Of a stretch of 45,317 nt of DNA, positions 1 to 10,482 are shown one piece after another. This DNA comes from Alectoria sarmentosa. Lineage: Eukaryota; Ascomycota; Lecanoromycetes; Lecanorales; Parmeliaceae. The stretch lies in the NCBI GenBank assembly GCA_009733775.1, contig WOGZ01000269.1, positions 1 to 45,317 of the forward strand. Reading direction: 5' to 3'. The number at the start of each line of letters is the position of its first letter. Positions within the stretch are counted from its first letter, which is position 1. Made by a program: the position numbers and the translations under genes. Under the pieces are notes generated by a model, which worked only from the letters and a program-made list of their open reading frames with translations, had not been told where the DNA came from and made no database searches.

Positions 1-112
1 AGGTAGGTAGGTAGGTAGGTAGGTAGGTAGGTAGGTAGGTAGGTAGGTAGGTAGAGTAGGTAGGTAGGTAGGTAGGTAGAGTGAGTAGGTAGAGTAGGTA
101 GGCAGGTAGATA
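1..112. repeat. AGGT/TAGG tetranucleotide microsatellite
   Basis: Nearly perfect AGGT units from base 1, with a few interruptions (GTAGAG, GTGAGT) after about base 53. It is cut by the window edge, so the full length is unknown. It is not the TTAGGG telomere repeat. If the adjacent PMP3-type gene is modelled correctly, the tract lies inside one of its introns. Confidence 0.95.
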
Positions 113-195
113 CTGAGCTTTGCTTGGGCAAGACAACTCGCACGACTTGTCTTTCATCTCAAGAACAGAACTCCAGCGATGGGTGGGGCAGGAGA

Positions 196-250
196 GGAAA
201 GAAAGAAAGAAAGAAAGGGAAGATGGATGGATGGATGGATGGATGGATGG
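196..250. repeat. GAAA and TGGA microsatellites
   Basis: A GAAA tract (about 197-216) is followed directly by a TGGA/ATGG tract (about 222-250). On the minus strand this is pyrimidine-rich TTTC then CCAT and falls in the predicted PMP3 intron. Confidence 0.9.
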
Positions 251-273
251 GGCGCTGGGAAATTAAAACGTAC

Positions 274-395
274 ATGACGCCAGCGACGAAGAGGAGACAG
301 TTGACGAGCGTGTCGGTGTAGGGGCCGGTGAGGAGGAGGACGGAGAGCGGGGGGAAGAAGAGGTTGATGAGGGTGAGACAGAGGCGGGTGAGCAT
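274..395 (-). CDS. PMP3/UPF0057-family small membrane protein, first exon (partial)
   Basis: Exon 1 of a small hydrophobic membrane protein. The 40 residues start at the ATG at 395 (context AAACC ATG) and contain the family signature LFFPPLSVLLLTG, then a second hydrophobic stretch LVNCLLFVAGV. Known PMP3 proteins are roughly 50-90 residue two-helix plasma-membrane proteins linked to salt and stress tolerance. The exon ends in phase 2 at a GTACGT donor (273 downward), which fits the family continuation V-I/L-P-G. No convincing acceptor or second exon occurs in bases 1-272, so the intron, loaded with microsatellites, seems to run past the window edge. Reading through the donor gives only repeat-encoded HPSIHPSIF, which I treat as intron. 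Confidence 0.65.
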
Positions 396-794
396 GGTTT
401 GGTTGGTTGTGGGTTTTGGCGGGAGCGGAGCGCGGGGGCGTTTACGAGGTCGTTGGCGTGTGGTTGGACATGGTGGAGGTTGGTCAAGGGGAGTTTAGGG
501 GGAGAGAAGGCATGATGGAGGAGGCATCATGGCGGACATTTGATGGCCACGCCTGTTAGGTTGGCGGACGCTTGCAGCCAAGAAAAAATGTTTACGCCAA
601 GACTGGAACGCTTGGCGGACTGGGTTTCACACTCGGTTGAGTCTTGTGCAAGGCAAGGCAAATTTTGATTAATTCTATGTATTTTACATCGTTACCTTGA
701 AGACTGAACGACAGCGGCGAGCAGAGTGTGGACTTGGAAGGGGAGGCTAGATGACTTCTCGACCTGTTAAGAGGGAAGAGAAAGATTTGGGCAC
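396..794. other. Intergenic, upstream of the PMP3-like gene
   Basis: Contains the upstream region of the minus-strand PMP3-like gene. No ORF of recognisable quality was seen on either strand. Confidence 0.5.
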
Positions 795-1235
795 TTGTAC
801 GACGAGTTGTGCAAGGCTTCAAGCAAGACGGAACCGATGAGAAATACGGGGAGGAGAATTTCGGCAACGCGATACCAGGCTGCAGCTGCCGGGGCATTTG
901 CCCCACAAGCGTTGACAGTGTCGGTATTAGCATCTCGCAAGTGGCCTTCGCTGCCAGGAGCTCAACAGCTTTGTTCGGGTATCTGTCACCGGAAAGGAAG
1001 CACCGATCACACCGCACGTTTCCGAGGGCTCATCAAAGACTCGGAAAGAATAAGCAGTCTCCGGCTATCCAATCCTACCGGCCTCATTAGCGGTGAGCTC
1101 TCCCGACTGCAAACAAGAGCAGCATCCATGACTTGGTCATGGGAAATGAAGGATCTTCTTTCAGACCATATCCAGGATATCATTCAATGGATCTCATCGT
1201 TGCAAGATGAATCTTGTGCGGCTCAGTGTCGACAG
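795..1235 (+). CDS. Unrecognised ORF, possible exon of an unknown or decayed gene
   Basis: An open frame of about 147 codons whose C-terminal half looks protein-like (ERISSLRLSNPTG, SWEMKDLLSDHIQD, IIQWISSLQDE). It ends where the sequence reads CGACAG then GTATGA, a good donor, one codon before the ORF stop. I could not find a continuing exon with confidence: the nearest acceptor would leave an intron of only about 30 nt. The family is not recognised. It could be a fragment of a decayed gene, because other frames downstream (about 1400-1530 plus, 1763-2245 minus) also look partly coding and then break. Confidence 0.2.
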
Positions 1236-3090
1236 GTATGAAAAAGTGAGGCCTGCAATCACGCAGAGAGGGACGAGATGAATCAAGGCACTGGTTGTGG
1301 TAAAGGCTCTGATCAATCCTCGGATACAACGCGCTACACCCTGAGGCATTTCCCAACCTTCGCCAATACCTACCTTACCCTTGCCTCACTTGTCAGTCGA
1401 TGATGACTGCGAAGAAATCCTTCAGCGCGCAGCCGTCTTGGCGAAGGAGCTCGAAATTCGTCAACGCACTGCGAAGGAGGCTTCGGCATTTGATGTCCTC
1501 GGCACTGTCTGGACGATTGAGGTGGAAGGAGTGATGTCTTAAAGGCCACCGCGGAGATTACCAAGCTGTTCATGACTCGAAGTCCAGTCTTGCAACCGCG
1601 TCACCGTGTACGGTTGAAGCTAGCTTCAAAGCGTTCGTCAAGATCTACTTCGGCCGGGTCACCTATCCGACAACGTCGTCTCATCTTTCCCCTCGATCGG
1701 CACCTGATTTGAAGCGCTGTCGTATAGAGAGAGGATCGACGGAAGGCTCTCGCTTGAGGAACCTAATTTACTCTATAGCTAACGCGTCGGGATGGAGCCG
1801 GTCCATCCCATAACACACTGGCCAAGAAATCTAAATTATCAGTCATGTCTTGCTCAAGTGTGTTTCTCATGAGTATCCCCGCTAATATAGGCGTTGGTGC
1901 GGGTACTCCACGCAATCGAGTATCAGTGAATTGGTAGCTTGGAGGAGATCTCAGGGTCCACAATGCCATTGAGTATCGACGAATGGGCCGCTTGGTCGAT
2001 GTCAGGGTCCGTGATGCATGAAGCATGTTGGAAGCTCGGACGGTCCCAAAGGCACGAAGCTTACGGCCTCCCGTGTCGAAACCTGGTAATGCAAAGCCAC
2101 CAATGTCTCGTAGGGCCAGAAATCTCCACTTCTCCAGGCTCCCCCAAAGTTGAGTCACAGCGTTAGGCAAAGAACAGTCGCTCCAATCATCTCGACGGCG
2201 AGGCCATTTCATTACCATGGACTCAACTCCCGCTCTCCAACGCATATCCTTGGTAGGCTCTCTTTCGTTTCGGCGCGCTCCGACAAGTTTGGGTTACCAT
2301 CCTGATCCTTGACCATTTGACGCAAGGGCTTTTAGCGGGGTGGATACGGTCATCAGGATCACGTCTTGCACAGTCATCCAACACTAAACCTTGTTCCATC
2401 CATCGACACTACTTACGCTCGTGGTCTAGATCCAAGAAGCCAAAGCGGGCACGCCATGGCGCTTTGCAGCCATTCTATGCTGTCCGCCGGACTGACTGAA
2501 CTACAGAGTTCCTCGTGATGGGAGCAGGAAGGTTTCCCAGGACGGTTGTTCAAGACGGATGCCAGCATGTATTTTAGCCAATCTTCAGACTGCGAACGAG
2601 CGTGATTACTCGCATTGCAGCTGCGGAAGCAGCGATGGAACTAAATCAGCCAGCCCTGAGAACCCGGTTCCACACAGACGCACGAAGGCCCAGGATGTGA
2701 GCTGCAGATATGCGTTCTCGTGGTCGCTTTTCCAGATGGTTGATATTCGCCGCCCTGGCTGTGCAGCGGGAGGCGGCATTGAAGCAGCGATCAATGCTTG
2801 TGTCGAGGTGGAGAAAAGGAAAAGCATTTCTGCACTCGTGCCAAATGTGGCATATTAGCCGTCGCGCAGTCATGAGGCCTTTTTGAAGACGGGTTGACGA
2901 GCGCACTACAGCTATTGGGTGCATTGGAGGTGCGCTTGGGGGTGGTAGGCAGTTGATGCGGAGCAGAGAGCATCTTAGCGGCAGGAACACCCAGACGGAG
3001 AAATAATACGACCGAAAGGTTTAAGCTCTCAGGTCTTGAGAGAGAAAGGAGAAGAGATTATGATATCAGATACTTTATCCATTACTTGAT
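1236..3090. other. Region of broken, unrecognised ORFs
   Basis: Several short frames give protein-like stretches that cannot be joined. Examples are about 1405-1540 plus (CEEILQRAAVLAKELEIRQR), 1763-2245 minus (160 codons, unrecognised) and about 2580-2880 plus. No domain, transposase or polymerase motif was recognised. The pattern suits relics of one or more genes, or chance ORFs in about 50% GC DNA. Confidence 0.3.
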
Positions 3091-3481
3091 GCAATTGTGT
3101 TTTTTGGGTTCAAGGTTGGAGCCTCGCGGCCTTGATTTTAGCGTTGTTGGACTGTTGACAGAGCTATTCTTGGGCTGGCGACGTCAGTGGTTTAGAATGG
3201 ACCGTGGCCGAGACTTGAAGTTGGGACGGGGAAGAAGGGTGTGGCGTTGGGCGGAAGCAATTCTTAGCTGAACCTCAGTCCGCTTCTTCTCGTCCCATCG
3301 TCAAGTCTCAACACCAACGAAAGATGCAGTTGGTTGGAGGACAGCCTTTCCTTTGGGCCGCGAGACAAAGAAGATTAATGCAATGATGAATGATGACGGG
3401 AACGTGTGAGAGGAGGATTTGAAAAGATAAAATTTGTACCCATGCAAATTGCAAGAAGAGTCTAAAGTAAGAATGAAGAGA

Positions 3482-3516
3482 GGGGAGAAGGGAGAAGGGA
3501 GAAGGGAGAAGGGAGA
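3482..3516. repeat. GGGAGAA heptanucleotide repeat
   Basis: About five tandem copies of a purine-only 7-mer (GGGAGAA/GGAGAAG register). Confidence 0.85.
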
Positions 3517-4594
3517 GGAAGCGGCTAAGGAGAAATACCTAAAGTAAAGTAATCCAAATGATGGGATCAGAACATGGTAAAAGAAAGTGAGTACCTACTT
3601 TACCTTACTTTAATGATAAACTAATAAACTATCGAGCTATGCTCGACGTTGACAAATACTTTGGCATCTAGGCCACCAACCTGCAGCCGCCCGACTTGGC
3701 TCGCTTATTTTCCATCCACCAAAGCCACTCTCTATTGGCTGACAACACCATTCCTCCCAATTTTGCTCAAACACCAAAACCAATCATCGATACTTTTCCT
3801 GTATGTCTCCTGCTTCAAATTAACAGCAGGCATTACGACCGGGTCACTTGGGGGAAAAGGAAATATGAGGGAGAAAGTGGGCGTCGCGTGTTGGAATCAT
3901 GACGATTGGAATTTGTGGAGAGAGGCCGTGTGTGAGGGAGCAGTGGGACTGGGCATCTCGGACGATTCGACATGCCCGCGGATCCCTGTAGATCTGACGA
4001 GATGAGCGTGGACGGATGAAAGATGAAAGATCGATTATCGGGCGGATGAATAAAAGCGCACTGGTTGGAGCGTAACCGATCGCGCACACTGGCTCCGACG
4101 GGCCATTACGGGATCTGCACGGCCACTAGCGGGAAAGGGTTTCGTTACCAAACTTGCAATCAGAGGTGGATTGGATGGACTGGACCCATGCCGATTGCCT
4201 GTGGCCATGTCCTCCATTCCTTGATCCGTGGGACCCCAAGTGGGAAATGGAGGACCCAAGCTGAAATGTAGGGTGACATTGTTCGGAGAAAGGGCATTGG
4301 AAGAGGAAAGAATAAGAAAGAGGGCTGAGGGTGACGATTGCCGAGATGGAAGCATAAAGTACTTTATGCCATGCCATGTTGGGGACCAAGGGAGGCCAAG
4401 GGTGCGCTACAATGTCCCGCCAATCGCCATCTTTACAAATCCCAAGGAAAAAAAAGGGGGGGGCCAATGGATCCAGTCGATGACGAAGACAAAAGTATTC
4501 CATCCAATCCGTGCCCTCAGAAAGCCCGCTGTCATAATCCAATGCAATTATGCAATCCCTCAACAAGCGCAACTCACCCACCCCTTTCTCCCTT

Positions 4595-4630
4595 CCACAC
4601 ACACACACACACATTTCCCCCCCCCCCCCA
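4595..4630. repeat. CA dinucleotide tract plus poly-C run
   Basis: A CA tract of about nine units is followed after ATTT by a run of 13 C (4617-4629). A second C-rich run lies at about 4794-4811. Confidence 0.9.
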
Positions 4631-5351
4631 ATCATCTTCCCTCGTTGGTCATTTCCCTCAATTCTCAACGCTCAACGGGTCGACTCCGTGCCAGTCGTGA
4701 GCGTGATATCGACATGGATCTTCCTTAGCGCATCCGAACCAATGCAAGCCACCAAGATCTTTAACCAGGCATTCATTCCATACTACAGTATATCCCCCCC
4801 CCTCCCCCCCCAGACACCCACACTACGCATTCCCAGCACTGGAAAAAAGACTGGAAGCTGACGCACCTTTGGCTGAGGCTAGAATGCATATGTCCCGTAT
4901 GCCGACCTATTAGATCGGCATGTTTGTGGGGAAGAGAGTGAGGCAGCGTCGGTATTTCACATCGAACCAAAATGCGATTCGGCAATCTGCGTAGAACTCT
5001 AACCCTCAGATGCCCTCGTCTCCCTTGCCATGATTCCATTCTTTGCCATGATTTGCCCATTCTTTGGCACCCCAAAACGACGGGCATGCACGACTATAAC
5101 ACCATGCAGTGGCATCAGTGGCTCAGAGTCCACCAAAGGCCTAGATCTGCCACTTACCCTGTGTCGCATAACGGAAAAGCCCTAATCGATTTGAGATTGG
5201 CCGTCATCAATCCTCGTTGATATCTATCAGTACCTACATATCACTACTTCCTTTCTCATCGTCATACGCTGCCATGCTTCATCAACAGCACCACTTTATT
5301 GGATCGCCATCCCACCCCACTCGCCCAGCGTCCTTGATCTTATCGTAGGTC

Positions 5352-8266
5352 ATGGACGGCATCAGCACCACCTTTGATCCTGACCCTCTCTCGCCGCAGC
5401 CACGACCAGCAGTACAGCCTCCGCGACCGCGAGAGAAGTCGAAACGTCCCCAATTATCATGTAACCCCTGCAGAGCTCGCAAGGTCAAGGTAAGCCGACG
5501 TCCAATCTCCCACACTCATCCCACATCCCTCTCACGCAGATGATGCCAGTGTGATCGCATCCAGCCATGTACGGCGTGTTCTCTCCATCAGATCGCCGAG
5601 CTATGTGAATTCGATCTCTCCGAGGCGGAGCGGCAGCCCATACTGCAAGCAGAGGCGCTCAAGGAACGAGACAAGACGATAGCGAATCTACGCAATGAAA
5701 TGGCCATCCTACGGGGAGAACCGATCAAAGCGGAGCCGACCGACGACAACATCTTTGCACGGAGCGGGCAAAAGATCAAGTTGCCTCCCAAGGTGACCAA
5801 GAAGCCGGAACCACTGCCTCCATTGCAAATACAGGTTCTCAATGGAGAGTCAAATGACAACATTTACTTTGGAAGCCCAGGCATGACCAGCGTCGTCGAA
5901 GAGGTAAGCGCCCGCTCACTCCTCGGGATCCTCTCCCCATCCCGCTAAGGTGTGGCCCCACAGTTCGCGCATCTCGCTTTTGACCGTAGGCCTTCGAATC
6001 TCACTCATGCCGTTCCTCGTGCCACTGATATCTTCGCCTTTCAACTCGCAACGTCTCATCCATTCCCCACTCTGTGGTCGGCCAATGATGACACTTCGAG
6101 CCTGGTCAAGCTGCTGCCCCCCGAGCAAGATCTCTTCTTCTATCTCGATGCTTTCCAGCGGCGTGCACAGTTCTGTTCTTTCCCTCATGTGCCCGATCAG
6201 TGTACGAACAGCGAAGTCAGACGCTTTCTGGACAACCTGGAGCACAACGCGGCCCTTTATCCCGACATGCTCGCTTTGCTCTTCGCGACCCTAGCCCAAG
6301 GCTTGCAGGATGGTGTGTTCGACAAGTTTGGCGGGAAATGGGTGGCCGGTAGCGTGGAACAGGAGTCAAAGAAGGGCGATGTTTACAGTCAGTATGAACA
6401 AGTTCGAAATCCTCCCTCGCTTGCTGAATTCAATCAGTCGCCGCCGCCTATCAGTGTTTGAGACTCGCTTCGTTCATGAGCCGGCCAACATTACTTGTCA
6501 TTGAGGCGTTGGTGATGATGGGACCCTACCTGACCAACAGCGGCAAGTTTCTTGATGCATCAGCTCTCTTCGGCAGCACTGTCAGGCTTGCTCAAAGTAT
6601 TGGCTGTAAGCCGCAAACACCTGTGAATAGCTTTAGCTTCGCGCTTACGTATTTAGTGCATCGGGATCCGAGCCAACTGAACCCTCCAGCGCCTCCCAAA
6701 GAGATGAACATTCGAAGAAATCTTTGGTGGTGGATGATACACATGGATCAACAGTATTCCATGGCGCTGGGGAGACCGATGGCAATATCAAGCATGGGCG
6801 ATAGCCGACCACCGGAGCCGATAGTCCAAGACCCGCTCGTCCAGAGCCTTTCAAACTATCTCGTTCAGTCCAGCATCCTGGGACGTCAGATTTTGTCCGC
6901 TGGGTACTTGAACAACGATCAAATTGACAAGTTCTCCGACGATTTGTTGGCCCTGTCAAAGACTCTTCCTCCTCTGATTTCACTCGATATGAGCTGGCTG
7001 GATAAGGATAAGGTACTCCCAGGATGGCCAATGGACGCTCAAGCAGGCGTTTTGCACGCAAAGACGCACAACTTTCTCATCCTCTTGAACCGGCAACGAA
7101 TTGAGAATGTGCGTCGGAACTCTGACGGTCCGAACATCAACTTTTCCCCTGGCTACCCCCAGGTGGATGCAAACAATGTGCCCCGTGGCAGAGGTCGTGT
7201 CCTCATGTCCTGTCGAGCACTCCTGGTTGCTTTTCAATTCTTCTCTACTCGAGTCCGTGCGGCCATGATCTGCTGGACAATGGGCCAAATGGCCTTCAAC
7301 GCGGCCATGATCCTACTCTTGTCCATGCTTGAGACTGGTGACACTCAGGACCTGGGTACGGTTCAGCACACGTACAGCACATTCCTCGAAATGAACAAAT
7401 TAGGCATTCATAAACTGGCTGGTGCGGCTGTGGAACGACTGGGTCTGTTGATGAAAGAATTCCGAGCAGGTGATCCTGCCAACGAGACTGTCATGGGCCA
7501 GCAAGGAATGATGCTCCTGGAAGACCCTGGGCTACAGGGTTCCATGCCTGAAACATTCTCGCCGCTCAGCTTCCAGATGGCGGGTGGTGCTGATACCCCA
7601 GGCATGAGGAGGGAAGGTAGCGACGCAGGGTACCGTACAGAAGCCTCACAACTCGCAAGAAAGAAGGCACAACGCAAATCCGGAACCGGTCGCGAGGGCA
7701 AGGGTAAATCAGAAAAGAAGCCTGTTGGAAAGTCAGCTCAGCGGCCGTGGACAGACCGTCGCTTCTCGGATGGTGCAACATCTAAACATTCTCGAAAACG
7801 AAAAGCCAATCGAAGCACGCCTATCCTATCTCTGGCTACTGTCCTTCCAGGTCAACATAGTTTCTCGGTCACCCCACAACGAAACATTAAGCCCGAAGAT
7901 GAACTCTTCTCGCCGATACAGTCAACATACCAAGGCTTCCACCCCATAAACTCCCCAGCGCAACAACAGCAACAGCAGCAGCAGCAGCGCCATCATTTCG
8001 AAACCACACCTCGTCCACAAGGGTTCCCACAACCCCATCAGCACGTGGCAAATCTGGCCCACCACAATCAGTCCCACGCTGCATCAGACCCTGGCGATCA
8101 CACCTTCGCGTACAGCAACCAGACCACCCCCGGGTCTGCCGGCAACTACTTCGACGAAACCCTAGGTCATCATTTCGCCGGCGAATTTGACCTCCACACG
8201 CCCTACTCGGCGCCGCCTTTCAGTTTGCCCGACGACCCTTCGTCCTCGTACACACAGCACTTCTAG
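5352..8266 (+). CDS. Zn2Cys6 transcription factor with fungal-specific TF domain
   Basis: Predicted nuclear DNA-binding regulator, 897 residues, five exons: 5352-5489, 5550-5903, 5964-6387, 6438-6605, 6657-8266. The binuclear cluster is C37-x2-C40-x6-C47-x5-C53-x2-C56-x8-C65, interrupted by intron 1 between K46 and C47. A short coiled linker follows (EALKERDKTIANLRNEMAIL). The middle-homology region typical of fungal regulators includes RLASFM, IGPYLTNSGKFLDA and RRNLWWWMIHMDQQYSMALGRP. The C-terminus is basic (near 7650-7810) and then Q/H/P-rich with a polyglutamine run at about 7963-7988. Introns 3 (6388-6437, donor GTCAGT) and 4 (6606-6656, donor GTAAGC) were chosen because they restore the family strings GDVYIAA and SIGLHRDP. 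Intron 4 is 51 nt and in frame, so it is easily missed. Target genes are unknown. Family certain; exon ends good but not proven. Confidence 0.88.
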
Positions 8267-8737
8267 AAAGTCGCTTAAATTCGGGCCGCGAGGCGTTTTT
8301 CATACACCTTGTCGCAGAACACGGCACACCACAGCATGGAACCACAGCACATGGAGTGGGCGGCCCCGTCATCTTCAGCATAGCCTTGGGCGTCTCTCGG
8401 AAATTTCGGGCGGGCTATACATCTGTCTTTTGCGGGGGAACTTCGCCGATGCATCATGAGCGATGTTTTTTTTTATTTCCGATTTGTTTTGTTGAAAAAT
8501 ATCTACTTGCTTTACTTTACTTACCAACGGTCCTTTTCTTCGCCAATCCCACCCTTGTCGGCATCTGCTATCTGATCACCAAGCAACCAACCATTCTCTT
8601 ACCAATCACCCTACAACAGATTGTCTTTTTTCCAAATGTACCACCAAACAAGAACATCCACCTGGGGGGGTATTTGTTGGAACCGTGCTCTACAATCAAC
8701 TACCCGTTACTACCTTCTTCACCATCATCACACACAC

Positions 8738-8797
8738 AACACAACACAACACAACACAAACACAATGTTCCAATACCATCTCTGCCATACCACCATC

Positions 8798-8853
<56 letters not shown>
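8738..8853. repeat. ACACA/ACAAC, ACC and CTA repeats
   Basis: An (ACAAC)n-like tract (about 8735-8762) is followed by ACC units and then about 15 units of CTA ending near 8853. Confidence 0.95.
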
Positions 8854-8948
8854 ATCTCGGTACCATCATTGAACCATCCATCATCCATCAACTACTACTA
8901 CATCTCGGTACCGTCATTGAACCATCCATCCATCCATCCATCCATCCA
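8853..8948. repeat. 48-bp imperfect tandem duplication
   Basis: The block starting CATCTCGGTACC at 8853 recurs at 8901, 48 bases later. The copies share CATCTCGGTACC(A/G)TCATTGAACCATCCATC and differ by single bases and by CCAT copy number. ACTACTACTA precedes both copies. Confidence 0.9.
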
Positions 8949-8965
8949 TCCACCCATCCATCTAT
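8922..8965. repeat. CCAT tetranucleotide microsatellite
   Basis: About ten CATC/CCAT units, the last few degenerate. Confidence 0.9.
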
Positions 8966-9017
8966 CTACGATCCACAAACCAGGGGAGGACCACCCCGTC
9001 TTTCCAACCCTCTGCAA

Positions 9018-9037
9018 AGCGAAGCGAAGCGAAGCGG
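9018..9037. repeat. AAGCG pentanucleotide repeat
   Basis: Four near-perfect AAGCG units, followed by a poly-T run at about 9051-9061. Confidence 0.8.
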
Positions 9038-9087
9038 CATTTCGGGCGGCATTTTTTTTTTTACATCATTCTTTGCGTGTCTCTCTC

Positions 9088-9120
9088 TGCGTGTGTGTGT
9101 GTGTGTATGTGTGCGTGTTT
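9088..9120. repeat. GT/TG dinucleotide tract
   Basis: A GTGTGT run of about nine units with a degenerate tail. Confidence 0.9.
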
Positions 9121-9204
9121 GCATAGATTAGCCGCATTAGCATAGCGAACGCAAATGGGATACCCGGTGTGCTCGGTTGACGAAAAAATAATAATAATCC
9201 AGCT

Positions 9205-9290
9205 CTCTTTCTTTCTTTCTTTCTCTGTGTAGCTGTAGTGGTAGTGGTAGTGGTAGTGGTAGTGGTGGTGGTGGTAGTGGTGGTAAGTGT
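9205..9290. repeat. CTTT and GTAGTG repeats
   Basis: A CTTT tract (about 9207-9222) is followed by GTAGTG hexamers changing to GTGGTG (about 9234-9285). Confidence 0.9.
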
Positions 9291-9975
9291 GGCAGATTGG
9301 TTGAGATGGGACATTTTTGGGGAAAGAGGAGGCGTAGTGATTGGTCAGTTGTGGGATGGGACTCGACCTTTGACGCGTTGTCGGGTTTGCTTTTGTAGAT
9401 TGGGTTGAGTATGTGTGCGCACTACTATAATACAAACTGAATAATTGCATGCAACCATCGACCGCGATGCCGCTGCCTGCGGTGGTGCCCCACAAGTCCC
9501 TCCCCCCAATAGACAGACCGTCGATCCGGCCACTTGGGCCAACGATTCCGCCTGAGCAACCACGCCCTGTTCTAAACCGGCTCTCTCGGAGCGTATTGTA
9601 TGTATGTATGTACACAGAATATTCCCCTCGCGGGCCCAAAAAAAACCCCCCATCGCTAACGAGTCGGTCACTCTGCCATGGTGACGCGGATATGCTGCCC
9701 TCAACCGATAGCGCGGATGCGAGTGATGTGAAAAAGGGGAGATTTTCGGTATCGACGGAGTTGTAGAGGGAAGGAGGAGGGTTTGGGTTAGGCGCTGTAG
9801 GTTTTTTTTGAAATTAGCTAGGTACTCTCGGTCACATTGGCCCTCTGGGACGTGAGAGGTGGGAATGGATGTAGCTGGCTGCGAGAGAGAGAGAGGGGGA
9901 GGGGGAAAAAGGGGGGGTCGGTGGTATGAGTGTTGGTTTGTAGACGGGGAGATGGGGAATGGAGATAGGTGCTAC

Positions 9976-10482
9976 TCACGGCGGGTGGAGGTATTCGCTC
10001 CAGCTGCTGGAGAAGAAGGCGACGGCGACCTGTGGGATAGCAGGATCGGTCAGCATATGACACCGCATCAGCTTCGCCGCAGACTCCAGCGCATTGCAAG
10101 ATGATTGCAACTGAACGCCGTCTTCCCAACTCTTGACCTCGCAGCTCGTTCGGACTTCTTTCGGGACGAGCATCGTCGATTACTTTCGCGGTCTCTTCTT
10201 CCGGACATATATCCCTGTGTCGATTCCGTCGTCGTCCTTTTCTCACTCGTATTTACTTTCTTCTTTCTTCCTCGCCTACCCATCCCTCACCAAAAGAAAA
10301 ATTCCACTCACCCCCGCGAACCCCACCGCCTTCAATACGCTCCGGTTCTCCGGCGCCGTCACCGCATCGTACGTGCTCCTGAGCGTACCGCCAATGGTAC
10401 CCTGTTCTGGTTGTCGAGCGGGAGGTCCACCCCGAGAGTTGGATGAGGTCGGGGTGGCGGCGGGGGCGCGCTTGGGTGCCAT
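9976..10482 (-). CDS. TOM6: Tom6-like subunit of the mitochondrial outer-membrane TOM translocase
   Basis: Predicted small tail-anchored TOM-complex subunit, 74 residues, which in the family helps stabilise the Tom40 import pore. Exon 1 is 10312-10482 (57 codons: a basic P/S-rich N-terminus, then AVTAPENRSVLKAVGFAG). Exon 2 is 9976-10029, giving VAVAFFSSSWSEYLHPP and a stop. The join, donor GTGAGT at 10311 downward and acceptor CCCACAG ending at 10030, is phase 0. It rebuilds the short membrane segment followed by the W-x-E-x-L-x-P-P ending I associate with fungal Tom6 (TSPENR...SSWSELLLPP). The intron is 282 nt, long for this window, so another small exon cannot be excluded. Reading past the donor would give a different C-terminus (VSGIFLLVRDG). 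No targeting presequence is seen, as expected. Confidence 0.72.

Larger units (their letters stand above)
3091..5351. other. Intergenic spacer upstream of the Zn2Cys6 gene
   Basis: Over 2 kb without a supported gene. It holds simple repeats at 3482-3516, 4595-4630 and 4794-4811 and presumably the promoter of the transcription factor starting at 5352. ORFs here change frame around homopolymer C tracts and look non-coding. Confidence 0.5.
8267..9975. other. Microsatellite-dense intergenic spacer
   Basis: Holds at least eight distinct simple repeats and a 48-bp duplication (listed separately). The long ORFs here, up to about 256 codons, translate to runs of Y, H, P or S from the repeats and are not genes. 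Confidence 0.7.

Noticed and set aside
1..112. Telomere or subtelomere at the left edge
   Set aside because: The unit is AGGT, not TTAGGG, and ordinary genes follow; an internal microsatellite is enough.
4126..4728. Overlapping ORFs of 120-180 codons on both strands
   Set aside because: They overlap each other, cross a CA tract and poly-C runs, and show no family features.
8356..9126. 256-codon plus-strand ORF
   Set aside because: Its length comes from CTA and CCAT repeats (runs of Y, H, P); no domain, and it crosses several microsatellites.
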